In this document: one piece after another, positions 24,285 to 32,119 of the stretch
Layout of the letters: every line of letters starts with the position of its first letter
Numbering within the stretch: position 1 is the stretch's first letter
Assembly (NCBI GenBank): GCA_025353585.1
Contig: JANXOM010000282.1
Location: 1-43,597 of the forward strand
Length of the DNA: 43,597 nt
Direction of reading: 5' to 3'
Source of the DNA: Deltaproteobacteria bacterium
GTDB lineage: Bacteria > Myxococcota_A > Polyangia > Haliangiales > Haliangiaceae
Position numbers and translations under genes: made by a program
The notes under the pieces: generated by a model
The model's database searches: none
What the model saw: only the letters and a program-made list of their open reading frames with translations
What the model was told of the DNA's origin: nothing

Positions 24285-25955
24285 GTGCCGCGCGCTGCCA
24301 GCCTCGAGGTCGGGCCCTATGTGCTCGGCGAGCGGATCGGCGAGGGCGGCAGCGGGCAGATCTATCGCGCCGAGGGGCCGACAGGCGCCGTCGCCCTCAA
24401 GATGCTCGGCCCGGCCACGGACCTCGACGACGCGGCCCGCGCCCGCTTCGCCCGCGAGATCGCCGCGCTCGGTCAGCTCGCGCATCCGAACCTCGTCACG
24501 CTCCTCGACCACGGCGTCGACCCCGAGCTCGGTCCCTACCTCGTGCTCCCTCTCCTGCCCGGCACCACGCTGCGCGCGCTGACCGCCGGGCTCGCGCTCT
24601 GCCCCGAGGCGGCGCTGCTCCTCCTCGCGCCGATCGTCGCCGCGATCGGCGCGCTTCACGCCGCCGGCTACGTGCACCGGGACGTGAAGCCGGAGAACAC
24701 GATCGCGAGCCCCGACGGCACGATCACCGTCATCGACCTCGGGCTCGCGTGGCGAGACGGCATGACGCGCCACACGGACACCGGCGCGGCGGTGGGCTCG
24801 GTCGGCTACATGGCGCCCGAGCAGCTCGAGGGCGGCGCGGTCGACGCGGCCGCCGATATCTGGGCGCTCGGCGTGATGCTCTACGAGTGGATCGCGGGCC
24901 GGCGCCCGTTCGCGCGCCCGCGCGCCGCCGAGGAGGCCGCGGCCGTGATGCTCGGCGCGTACCCGCGGCTCGACGCGGCGGCTCGCCGGTGCGACGACAA
25001 GCTCGCCGACCTCGTCGCGCGCTGCCTCGCGAGCGAGCCGGCCCTGCGCCCGACGGCGAGCGAGCTCGGCCGCGCGCTCGCCGACCGCATCGACTGGACC
25101 GATGCCGATCCCGCAGCGCACGCCCGCGAGCGCGCCGCCGCCGTCGCGGACCCCGCCGGCTATCAGGCGCGGGTCGCGCCGTTTCGCGTGCGGCGCGTGG
25201 AGCGGCTCGCGAAGCTCGCGCTCGAGACCGGCAAACCGTTCGCGGCGCTCGCCTGCTGCGATCGCGGCCTCGCCTACGCGCCGGAGCACCCCGCCCTGCT
25301 CGCGCTCGTCACCGAGGCGGAGGCGGCCACCGCGCCCGCCCCCGAACCCGAGCCGGTCGTCGCATCCCCCGCGCACGCCCTGGCCGCGGCGCCGCGCAGC
25401 CGCTCGCGGTGGCTCCTCGGCGCCGGCCTTGGCCTCGTGTTCGGCGCGCTCGCGACGTACGCGCTCGTGCCGCCGCGCGCGGTCTCCGATCCGTGGGCCG
25501 ATCACCCGCGCCTGCCGCCCACCGAGGCCGAGGTGGCGCGTGACCGCGAGGTCTCCCTGGCGCATCAGAAGGACCTCGCGGTCGCGGGCGACATCGTGGG
25601 CCTCCTCGGCGTTGCGGTGAACCGGCTGCCCGCGCAGGGCGCCGACCTCGGCAGCGCCGCGCCGAAGTCGGTGGAAGGCTGGCTCGCCCTCGCGCGGTCG
25701 CAGACCGGTGCGGAGTCGATCGCGAGCGTGCGCCACGCGCTCGCGCTCGAGCCGACCAACGCGGCCGCCGAAGCGGCGCTGTGTTACGGGCTCGTCGCGA
25801 CGTCGGCCCCGGGGGCGCTCGTCGCGTGCGAAGACGCGCTCGCGCGTGACCCGAAGAACCACCCGCTCGCGATCGCGCACGGTCGAGCCCGTCACGCTGC
25901 TGCGTGCGCGCACGGCGACGCGGCCGCCTGCGATCCGTGGGCGCCTACGCGCTGA
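24285..25955 (+). CDS. Transmembrane Ser/Thr protein kinase
   Basis: 556 residues from a GTG start. The kinase domain (about 10-270) has the glycine loop GEGGSGQIY, Lys39 in VALKML, HRDVKPEN (131-138) and the activation end GYMAPEQ. DFG is changed to DLG (151-153), keeping the metal-binding Asp. A membrane helix spans about 376-395. The C-terminal part is helical and TPR-like (WLALARSQTG, IASVRHALALEPTNAAAEAAL, ACEDALARDPKNHPLAIA). It probably phosphorylates cytoplasmic proteins in response to an extracytoplasmic cue; no partner is evident. The end overlaps a possible small ORF on the other strand. Confidence 0.92.
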   Translation: MPRAASLEVGPYVLGERIGEGGSGQIYRAEGPTGAVALKMLGPATDLDDAARARFAREIAALGQLAHPNLVTLLDHGVDPELGPYLVLPLLPGTTLRALTAGLALCPEAALLLLAPIVAAIGALHAAGYVHRDVKPENTIASPDGTITVIDLGLAWRDGMTRHTDTGAAVGSVGYMAPEQLEGGAVDAAADIWALGVMLYEWIAGRRPFARPRAAEEAAAVMLGAYPRLDAAARRCDDKLADLVARCLASEPALRPTASELGRALADRIDWTDADPAAHARERAAAVADPAGYQARVAPFRVRRVERLAKLALETGKPFAALACCDRGLAYAPEHPALLALVTEAEAATAPAPEPEPVVASPAHALAAAPRSRSRWLLGAGLGLVFGALATYALVPPRAVSDPWADHPRLPPTEAEVARDREVSLAHQKDLAVAGDIVGLLGVAVNRLPAQGADLGSAAPKSVEGWLALARSQTGAESIASVRHALALEPTNAAAEAALCYGLVATSAPGALVACEDALARDPKNHPLAIAHGRARHAAACAHGDAAACDPWAPTR

Positions 25956-26100
25956 CGTGCGTGTGGCGGTCGCGGTCGGTGTCCGGTTTCCCCGACTCCA
26001 GCGATTCGCGCGCGTTGCCCTGCTTCTTCACGAGCGGGGTTGGCCGCGGGCGCTTCCGATCCTGTTCGTCTTCGTTCCGCATGCCCACGGTGCATTGCAT
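25945..26100 (-). CDS. Possible 51-aa highly charged protein
   Basis: The frame runs from an ATG at 26100 (or 26082) to a TAG at 25945 and is rich in Asp, Glu, Lys, Asn, Gln and Ser (NEDEQDRKRPRP, VKKQGNARESLESGKPD). This is unlike the Arg/Ala/Pro-rich shadow frames around it. It fills most of the otherwise empty 206-bp gap 25956-26161, downstream of the BON gene on the same strand. No good ribosome site is seen. Nothing else was found in that gap. Confidence 0.4.
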   Translation of the reverse strand: MQCTVGMRNEDEQDRKRPRPTPLVKKQGNARESLESGKPDTDRDRHTHVSA

Positions 26101-26161
26101 CGCGAGTGCCGAACCGTATGCGCGCGCAGCCTAGGCACCGCGCGCCCGCGTCCGGACGCAG

Positions 26162-27103
26162 CTACGAGCGTGGCTTGGGCTCGCTCGAGGCGGCTGCGGT
26201 CGCCGGCTCCGCGGCGCCCGGCGCGCCGACTCGGATCTGGTTCTGGACATCGCGCACGCCCGAGACGGCGGCCGCCACGTCCTCGGCGAGTCGCTTCGTC
26301 TGGCGATCCTCGACCGTGCCCGAGAGCGTCACCTCGCCACCCTTCACGAGCACCTCGATGTGCGTCGCGTCCAGGTGATCGTGGATCTCGAGCGCCTCGC
26401 TCACCGCCTCGTGAATCCGCTCGTCCGTGCGCTGGAAGTTCTTGGGGCCCTTGCCCCGGTGCGGACCGGCGGGTTGCGGCCAGCGCGGCTGCGGCGCGGC
26501 CTGCCGCCCCTCCCAGCTCTGGTTGCCCTGCCAGCCCTGGGCGCCGTGGTTCTGCGCCCCGCCCTCGGCCCCGTAGCCACCGACGTGGCCGTACCCGCCG
26601 GGCGCGCCGCCGAAGTGGCCTTGCTGGCCGACGCCTTGGTTCTGGTCCAGCATGCTCCCGCCGTTGGTCGAGTAGCTGTCCGAGCCGTACCCGTAGTTAC
26701 CCACGTTGTGGCGACGCTTCGTGTTGGCCCCCGGCCACGGCTGCGGGTTCTGATGGAGGATCTGGTTGAGGGGCTGGTCGCGCGGGTCGTAGCCCGGGTG
26801 GTCGTCGTACTGACCCGGCTCGCGCGGCAGGCCCGGCTGCCCGGGGTTACGCCCCTGGAAGCTCACGGACGGATCGCCCTGCGTCCGTCCCGCCGCATAG
26901 CCGCTCTGCGCCTGACCGTACGAGTCCCGCGGACGCCCGCTCGCGTCGCCGCGGTGGCCATCGTCATGCTCGAACGGGCGCGGCGACTGGCGCAGTTCCC
27001 GACCGAAGCGTTGATCATCATCGACCAGATGGCCCTCGTCGTGCCCGGGACGAAAGGAGCGGTCATCGGTCGGCATCGGGGGACGCCCGTTAGAATTGGC
27101 CAT
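26162..27103 (-). CDS. BON-domain protein with long disordered N-terminus
   Basis: 313 residues from the ATG at 27103; the longer open frame upstream crosses the RNase Y gene. Residues 1-215 are low complexity and rich in Gly, Gln, Asn, Pro, Asp and Tyr, with no signal peptide. A BON domain follows (about 228-295: RIHEAVSEALEIHDHLDATH, VLVKGGEVTLSGTVEDRQ, AEDVAAAVSGVRDVQNQIRV). BON domains bind membranes or ligands, usually in the periplasm (OsmY) or cytoplasm (Kbp). The lack of an export signal favours the cytoplasm. The tail is Ala/Glu/Pro-rich. Function unknown. Confidence 0.85.
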   Translation of the reverse strand: MANSNGRPPMPTDDRSFRPGHDEGHLVDDDQRFGRELRQSPRPFEHDDGHRGDASGRPRDSYGQAQSGYAAGRTQGDPSVSFQGRNPGQPGLPREPGQYDDHPGYDPRDQPLNQILHQNPQPWPGANTKRRHNVGNYGYGSDSYSTNGGSMLDQNQGVGQQGHFGGAPGGYGHVGGYGAEGGAQNHGAQGWQGNQSWEGRQAAPQPRWPQPAGPHRGKGPKNFQRTDERIHEAVSEALEIHDHLDATHIEVLVKGGEVTLSGTVEDRQTKRLAEDVAAAVSGVRDVQNQIRVGAPGAAEPATAAASSEPKPRS

Positions 27104-27147
27104 AGTGAGCCCTGCCTGTGCATCGCGCGTGCCGCTGCCCGCCCGCT

Positions 27148-27169
27148 GCGCGCCACGAACACGGCGCGC
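27148..27169. terminator. GC-rich hairpin between RNase Y-like and BON genes
   Basis: GCGCGCC (27148-27154) and GGCGCGC (27163-27169) pair around an 8-nt loop in the 98-bp gap after the RNase Y-like stop. There is no U-run, so intrinsic termination is uncertain; it may only stabilise the 3' end. Confidence 0.3.
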
Positions 27170-27201
27170 CAGGGCCCAGCCGTGCGCTCGCGCCCGTGCG
27201 G

Positions 27202-28797
27202 TCAGTTCGCCGTGGCGGTCGCTTCGAACGCGCGGATCACGGTGACCTTGATCTGGCCGGGGAACGTCATCTCGTCGGCGATCTGCGCCGCGATGGCGGT
27301 CGACATCTCCACGACCGTCGCGTCGTCGACCTCGCGCTCGCGCACGTAGACGCGGAGCTCGCGGCCGCCGTGGACGGCGTGGGCGCCCATGACGCCCGGC
27401 CGCGAGAACCCGATCCGCTCGAGGTCCTCGACCTTGGCCGTGAACCCCTCGGCCAGCTCGCGCCGCGCGCCGGGCCGGGCGCCGCTCATCGCGTCCGACG
27501 CGGCGACGAGGTAGGCGTAGACCGAGTTGCACGGCTCGTCCGCGTGGTGCGCGCCGATCGCGTTCGCCACCAGCTCCGGCTCCCCGACGCGCCGGGCGAT
27601 GTCCGCGCCGATGACGGCGTGGGAGCCCTCGATCTTGTGCGTGAGCGCCTTGCCGATGTCGTGCATGAGCGTGGCGCGGCGCGCCAGCTTCTCGTCGAGG
27701 CCGAGCTCGGCCGCCATCATGCCAGCGAGGTAGCTGGCCTCGACGGCGTGCCACCACTGGTTCTGCGTGTAGCTCGTCCGGAAGTTGAGCGCACCCACGA
27801 GCTCGACGATCTCCGGGTGCGCCTTGCCGATGCCGAGCACCTGGAACGCCTTCTTGCCGAGCGCGCGGATCTCCTGATCGAGGAGGTCGCGGCCGCGCTG
27901 CGCCCACGCGTCGGGATCCTTGCGCGCGTCGTCGATGGCCTCGGGCTTCTTGAGCATCCGGGCCATCGCGCGGCGGACGAGCTCCTTGCCCACGCCGTCG
28001 AGCCCGTCCATGCGCACGGCGTCCTTGTCGTCGTTGACGAGGAGCTGCACGGTCGACACGCGCTGGAGCGCGCCGTGGAGCTTGCCGCCATCGTCGAGGA
28101 GGATGCGGACGAGATCACCGCCGATGCGCAGGTTGGACGGGTTCCGCTCCGTCAGGTAGTGGTGGTGATAGCGCGTCGCGGCGATCTCCATCACGCGCTT
28201 GGCCTCGCGGTCGTGCGCGGGGTCCGACGCGGTCTGCTCGATCATGCGGACCTCGGCGGCGGCGCGGGCGCGGGCCTCCTCGATCCACGAGCGGCCGAGC
28301 TCCTCGATGAGGTCCGGGGTCCGGACGTTGGCGCGCGTCTCGAGCTGCGCTCGCAGCGCCGCGTGGGTCTTCTGCGCGTCCCGCTCGAGGCCCTGCGCGC
28401 GGTCGCGCCGCGACTGCGCCTCGCGCGTATCGGTGTCGACGGCCTCGGCGCGGTGCTCGAGCGCCTCGTCGCGCGTGGCCGCGTCCGCTTCCGCAGTGGC
28501 GAGCTGGTCGGCGCGGCGCTGCGCGGCGAGCTCGGCGGCGGCGAGCTGCGCGTCGGCGGCCATCCGGGCGGCGAGCGCCTCCTCGCGTGCGGTGGTCTCC
28601 ATGCGGCGGCGGAGCGCGGCGGCGGCGAGCTTGGCGGCGGTGACCTCGGCCGCCGTCTGCGCGCGCGCGTCGTCGATCTCGCGCGAGGCCAGGCGGAGGG
28701 CCTCGGCGTGGGCCGCGGAGCGCGCGAGCATCGCGGCGACGACCGCGAAGATGACGCCGGCGAGGACCGCGATCAGCACGCGGCGAGCATAGCGCAT
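27202..28797 (-). CDS. rny: RNase Y-like membrane-anchored HD-domain endoribonuclease
   Basis: 531 residues. An N-terminal membrane helix (VLIAVLAGVIFAVVAAML) is followed by a long Ala/Arg/Glu coiled coil (about 30-160), a KH-like region, and an HD domain with LMHDIGKAL, EGSHAVIGADIARR and IGAHHADEP. The C-terminus has the family features SDAMSGARPGARRE and FPGQIKVTVIRAFEA. The KH region is degenerate: the GRNIR-containing GxxG loop of RNase Y is not visible (LLDDGGKLHGALQRVS stands in its place). RNase Y starts mRNA decay at the membrane. The divergence may mean altered RNA binding or a paralogue. Confidence 0.88.
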   Translation of the reverse strand: MRYARRVLIAVLAGVIFAVVAAMLARSAAHAEALRLASREIDDARAQTAAEVTAAKLAAAALRRRMETTAREEALAARMAADAQLAAAELAAQRRADQLATAEADAATRDEALEHRAEAVDTDTREAQSRRDRAQGLERDAQKTHAALRAQLETRANVRTPDLIEELGRSWIEEARARAAAEVRMIEQTASDPAHDREAKRVMEIAATRYHHHYLTERNPSNLRIGGDLVRILLDDGGKLHGALQRVSTVQLLVNDDKDAVRMDGLDGVGKELVRRAMARMLKKPEAIDDARKDPDAWAQRGRDLLDQEIRALGKKAFQVLGIGKAHPEIVELVGALNFRTSYTQNQWWHAVEASYLAGMMAAELGLDEKLARRATLMHDIGKALTHKIEGSHAVIGADIARRVGEPELVANAIGAHHADEPCNSVYAYLVAASDAMSGARPGARRELAEGFTAKVEDLERIGFSRPGVMGAHAVHGGRELRVYVREREVDDATVVEMSTAIAAQIADEMTFPGQIKVTVIRAFEATATAN

Positions 28798-28834
28798 CCC
28801 GCGGGGGGCGCGGACGCCAAGCCCCGCGGCCGCC

Positions 28835-30469
28835 TCAGAGGTCCCCGGGCTTCGCGAGGCTGTTGTTGTCGTGTGCGTGCGCGTGCGGCGGAGGCGTCGG
28901 GCGGTGATGTGGCACCGGTGACGGTGACGGCGGCGGCGGCGCGACCGGGACCGGGACCGGGCTGAGAGCCGGCGAACCGCCGCCGCTGCCGCTCGCCGTG
29001 GCCGCGGAGGGGTCGCCGCTGCCGCTGCCGTTGCCGCTCCCCGTGGCCGGAGCGTTGCTGCCGCTCGCCGCGACGGCGCTGGCGCTGCCGCTGCCGTTTG
29101 CCATGGCCGGAGCGTTGCTACCGCTCGCCGCGACGGCGCTGCCGCTGCCGCTCGCCGCGACGCCGCTGCCGCTGCCGCTGCCGCTGCCGCTCGCCGCGAC
29201 GCCGCTGCCGCTGCCGCTGCCGCTGCCGCTACGAGGATCGGCCCCCGGGGCCAGCGTCCGAGCTTCGGACTTCGCGAGCCCCCTCGCGGGCCCGAGGAGC
29301 ATCACGGCCGCCACGCCGCCGCCGAGCCCCAGCAAGATGCCCACCACGACCACGTACGGCCAGGCGCGCCGCGGCGGCCGCGACACGTAGCCCACCGGCG
29401 TCGCGATCACCATCGTGTGGTTCTGTGGCGCGGCCAGCGGGGCCAGGCCCGCCACGTCGCCCGCGCGCATCGGCCCGCCGATCGCCGGCACTGGCCCCGT
29501 CGTCCCGGATAGCAGCCGCGCCCTCCCCGCCTCTTGCGCCGCCACGTACGCCAGCACCTGGGCCGCGTCCACGCCCGCGCCCGGGGCCACGCTCCGCGCC
29601 GGTGAGATCGGCGGCGACCTCCGCAGGTATCCATCCGGGTCGCGCAGCGCCTCGCGCAGCTCACCCATCGTGCCGAACCGCGCCTCGGGCGCCTTCGCCA
29701 GGCACCGCAGGAGGATCTGTTCCACCGACGGCGGGATGTGCGGGTTGAGGCCGCGCGGCGCCGGGGGCAGCGCCGTCACCTGTTTGACGAGCACCTCGCC
29801 CATCGACTCGCCGTCGAACGGCAGGACGCCCGTCATCATCTGGAACATCAGCACGCCGAGCGCGTACACGTCCGTCCGCCCGTCGAGCTCGCGCTTGCTC
29901 TCGCACGCCTCCGGCGACATGTACTGCGGCGTCCCCAGCAGCACGCCCATCGCCGTCTTCACGCCCGTGCCGGACGCCTGCATCTTCGCGAGCCCGAAAT
30001 CGAGCACCTTCACGAAGTCCGGGTCGCCGTGCCGCGGCGTCAGCATCACGTTGTCGGGCTTGAGGTCGCGATGGATCACGCCGTTCGCGTGGGCCGCGTC
30101 GAGCGCGCTCGCGATCTGCGCGCCGATATGCATCGCGCGCACGACATCGACCGCCTTCTCCCGCGAGAGCAGCGACGCGAGCGTCAGGCCCTCAAGGTAC
30201 TCCATGATGTAGTAGTGATCGCCCTCCGGCGTCACCCCGAAGTCGTGGATCTCGACGATGTGCTCGCTGCCGATCCGGTTGACGGCCTTGGCCTCCTGGA
30301 AGAAGCGCAGCACCACGTCTCGGTTGCCCGCGAGGTCGGCGTGGATCACCTTGAACGCGACGCGCTTGCCGATCGCCGGGTGCTCCGCGAGGTACACCGC
30401 CCCCATGCCGCCCGTGCCGATCTTCGACAGGATGCGGTAGTTCCCGACGGTCTGGCCCGCGGCGATCAA
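28835..30469 (-). CDS. Transmembrane Ser/Thr protein kinase with Gly-Ser repeat tail
   Basis: 544 residues from the TTG at 30469, chosen because AGGA lies 9 nt upstream, it starts just after the moeB stop, and it leaves the standard kinase opening (GNYRILSKIGTGGMGAVYLAE). The kinase is canonical: Lys40, HRDLKPDN (133-140), DFG (157-159), GTPQYMSPEA. A membrane helix spans about 370-392. After it comes a repetitive GSGSGS/VAASGSNAP region and a Pro- and His-rich end (HHRPTPPPHAHAHD). The tail lies outside the cytoplasm and could bind metal through its histidines; this is inference. The out-of-frame ATG at 30479 is not used. Confidence 0.9.
   Translation of the reverse strand: MIAAGQTVGNYRILSKIGTGGMGAVYLAEHPAIGKRVAFKVIHADLAGNRDVVLRFFQEAKAVNRIGSEHIVEIHDFGVTPEGDHYYIMEYLEGLTLASLLSREKAVDVVRAMHIGAQIASALDAAHANGVIHRDLKPDNVMLTPRHGDPDFVKVLDFGLAKMQASGTGVKTAMGVLLGTPQYMSPEACESKRELDGRTDVYALGVLMFQMMTGVLPFDGESMGEVLVKQVTALPPAPRGLNPHIPPSVEQILLRCLAKAPEARFGTMGELREALRDPDGYLRRSPPISPARSVAPGAGVDAAQVLAYVAAQEAGRARLLSGTTGPVPAIGGPMRAGDVAGLAPLAAPQNHTMVIATPVGYVSRPPRRAWPYVVVVGILLGLGGGVAAVMLLGPARGLAKSEARTLAPGADPRSGSGSGSGSGVAASGSGSGSGSGVAASGSGSAVAASGSNAPAMANGSGSASAVAASGSNAPATGSGNGSGSGDPSAATASGSGGGSPALSPVPVPVAPPPPSPSPVPHHRPTPPPHAHAHDNNSLAKPGDL
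28985..29235 (-). repeat. Low-complexity coding repeat in kinase tail
   Basis: The DNA repeats GCTGCC and CGCTCGCCGCGACG units. A longer unit recurs with a 60-bp period: 29046-29081 and 29106-29141 differ at one base. It encodes the Gly-Ser and Val-Ala-Ala-Ser-Gly-Ser blocks of the kinase tail and is prone to slippage. Confidence 0.8.
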
Positions 30470-30480
30470 GCGCGTCCATC

Positions 30481-31674
30481 CTAGCGCGAGCGCGCGGGCG
30501 CTGCGCAGAACTGCTCGTAGTCGATGAGCGGCAGCGTGGCGCGGTCGACGCCTTCGCCGCAGGTCGGGCAGGCGGGATCGCGGCGCAGCTTGAGCTCGCG
30601 GAAGCGCGCCTCGAGGGCGTCGTAGAGCACGAGCCGCCCCGCCAGCGAGCGCCCGATGCCGAGGACGAGCTTGACCGCCTCGGTCGCCTGCAGCACGCCG
30701 ATGACGCCGGGCAGGACGCCGAGCACGCCCGCCTCCGCGCACGACGGCGCCAGCTCCCGCGGCGGCGGCGCCGGATAGAGGCAGCGGTAGCAGGGGCCGC
30801 CCGTCGCCGCGAACACCGTGAGCTGACCCTCGAACCGGTAGATCGACGCGTGCACCACCGCGACGCCGAGGCGCAGCGCCGCGTCGTTCACGAGGTAGCG
30901 CGTGGCGAAGTTGTCCGTGCCGTCGACGATGGCGTCGGCGCCCGCGAGGAGCGCGAGCGCGTTCGCCGAGGTCAGCCGCACCGCGTGCTTCACCACCCTC
31001 ACGTCGGGGTTGAGGCGCCGCAGCGTCTGCTCCGCGCTGTCGACCTTGGCCGCGCCGATGCGATCGGTGCCGTGCAGGATCTGTCGCTGCAGGTTGCTCG
31101 CGTCGACGACGTCGTCATCGATGACGACGAGCGTACCGACGCCGGCCGCCGCCAGGTACAGCGCCGCTGGCGAGCCGAGGCCGCCCGCGCCGATGCAAAC
31201 CACGCGCGCGCCGAGGAGCTTCTGCTGCCCGGCGAGCCCGACCTCGGGCAGCATCACGTGGCGGGCGTAGCGCTGCGTCTGTTCGGCGCTCAGCACGGCG
31301 GGGACGGTCCACGCGTGGCCGGCCGCCTTCCAGCCTGCGAACCCGTCGGCGAGCGAGCGGACGTTCGTGTAGCCGAGCTCGCCGAGGCTGCGCGCCGCGA
31401 ACAGCGACCGATGCCCGCCGGCACAATAGAGGACGATCGGCTGGGCGAGATCCGGCGCGGCGGCCGTGATCCGCGACTCGAGGAACCCGCGCGGGATCCA
31501 GCGGGCGCCGGGGATGGCGCCGGCCGCGTATTCGTCGGGCTCGCGGACGTCGATGATCATCAGGCCCGCCGTCCGCCCGGGCGTGACGCGCTGCGCCTCG
31601 ACCGCGAGCTCCGCCCCCGACGTCTCGCGCAGCGATGCGCGAAGCCCCTGTAATATCTGATCGTAAGACGCCAC
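30481..31674 (-). CDS. moeB: Rhodanese-ThiF/MoeB fusion (sulfur-carrier adenylyltransferase)
   Basis: 397 residues from a GTG start. Rhodanese domain first (about 25-125, IIDVREPDEY, active-site loop CAGGHR with Cys84), then an E1-like ThiF/MoeB domain (130-390): RYARHVMLPEVGLAGQQKL, the ATP loop GAGGLG (162-167), GTDNFATRYLVND, and zinc cysteines in CYRC and CPTC. MoeB adenylates the C-terminus of MoaD/ThiS-type carriers and the rhodanese provides persulfide sulfur. In the common MOCS3-type fusion the rhodanese follows the E1 domain, so the order here is reversed. No carrier gene is nearby. It is divergent from the A-type carrier, with a 45-bp gap. Confidence 0.9.
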   Translation of the reverse strand: MASYDQILQGLRASLRETSGAELAVEAQRVTPGRTAGLMIIDVREPDEYAAGAIPGARWIPRGFLESRITAAAPDLAQPIVLYCAGGHRSLFAARSLGELGYTNVRSLADGFAGWKAAGHAWTVPAVLSAEQTQRYARHVMLPEVGLAGQQKLLGARVVCIGAGGLGSPAALYLAAAGVGTLVVIDDDVVDASNLQRQILHGTDRIGAAKVDSAEQTLRRLNPDVRVVKHAVRLTSANALALLAGADAIVDGTDNFATRYLVNDAALRLGVAVVHASIYRFEGQLTVFAATGGPCYRCLYPAPPPRELAPSCAEAGVLGVLPGVIGVLQATEAVKLVLGIGRSLAGRLVLYDALEARFRELKLRRDPACPTCGEGVDRATLPLIDYEQFCAAPARSR

Positions 31675-31693
31675 TCCGATGGTTTGCCATGAC

Positions 31694-31711
31694 CCTCACG
31701 TAAAGGTAAGG
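31694..31711 (+). promoter_or_regulatory. Candidate operator shared with the isc promoter (site 3)
   Basis: CCTCACGTAAAGGTAAGG, 18 bp, with arms CCTCACG and GGTAAGG around TAAA. In gene orientation it matches isc site 1 at 14 of 18 positions, and it shares 14 consecutive bases with isc site 2. It lies 8 bp before the ATG of the A-type carrier and 19 bp from the divergent moeB start. Confidence 0.55.
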
Positions 31712-31719
31712 TGCTCGGC

Positions 31720-32118
31720 ATGTCGGAAGTCTCAGCCGCTTCGTTCACGGAAGCCCATGACCACGCTCCGCCGATGGTCGATGGCGCGGACCAGATGGTC
31801 CTCATCACCGCCACCGCCGCCGCCAAGGTCAACGAGATCCGCGACGCCGAGGCCATCGAGGCCAACATGGCGCTCCGCCTCCGCGTGGTCGGCGGCGGGT
31901 GCGCCGGCTTCTCCTATGACCTGTACTTCGACGAGCAGGCCGAGGTCGACCGCTCGCTGACCATCGCGGGCGTGAAGGTCATCGTCGACGAGATGAGCCT
32001 CATGTACCTCGCGGGGACCGAGATCGACTACGTCGAGGGTCTCCAGGGCGCCGGCTTCAAGTTCAACAACCCGAACGTGAAGTCGACCTGCGGCTGCGGC
32101 TCTTCGTTCTCGGTCTGA
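31720..32118 (+). CDS. A-type Fe-S carrier (IscA/ErpA family), second copy
   Basis: 132 residues from the ATG at 31720; a GTG at 31711 would extend into the candidate operator. After a 25-residue leader comes the HesB-type domain, with Cys61 in GGGCAGFSYDLYF and Cys124/Cys126 in TCGCGSSF. The architecture and length are the same as IscA at 19091-19489, so the two are paralogues or functional variants (IscA versus ErpA). It probably delivers clusters to apo-enzymes. The flavoprotein gene starts 1 nt after its stop, implying co-translation. Confidence 0.92.
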   Translation: MSEVSAASFTEAHDHAPPMVDGADQMVLITATAAAKVNEIRDAEAIEANMALRLRVVGGGCAGFSYDLYFDEQAEVDRSLTIAGVKVIVDEMSLMYLAGTEIDYVEGLQGAGFKFNNPNVKSTCGCGSSFSV

Positions 32119-32119
32119 C

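Noticed and set aside
31000..31020. CCTCACG...TTGAGG inside moeB, similar to the operator arms
   Set aside because: It lies deep in coding sequence and has the wrong centre length (19 bp in total).
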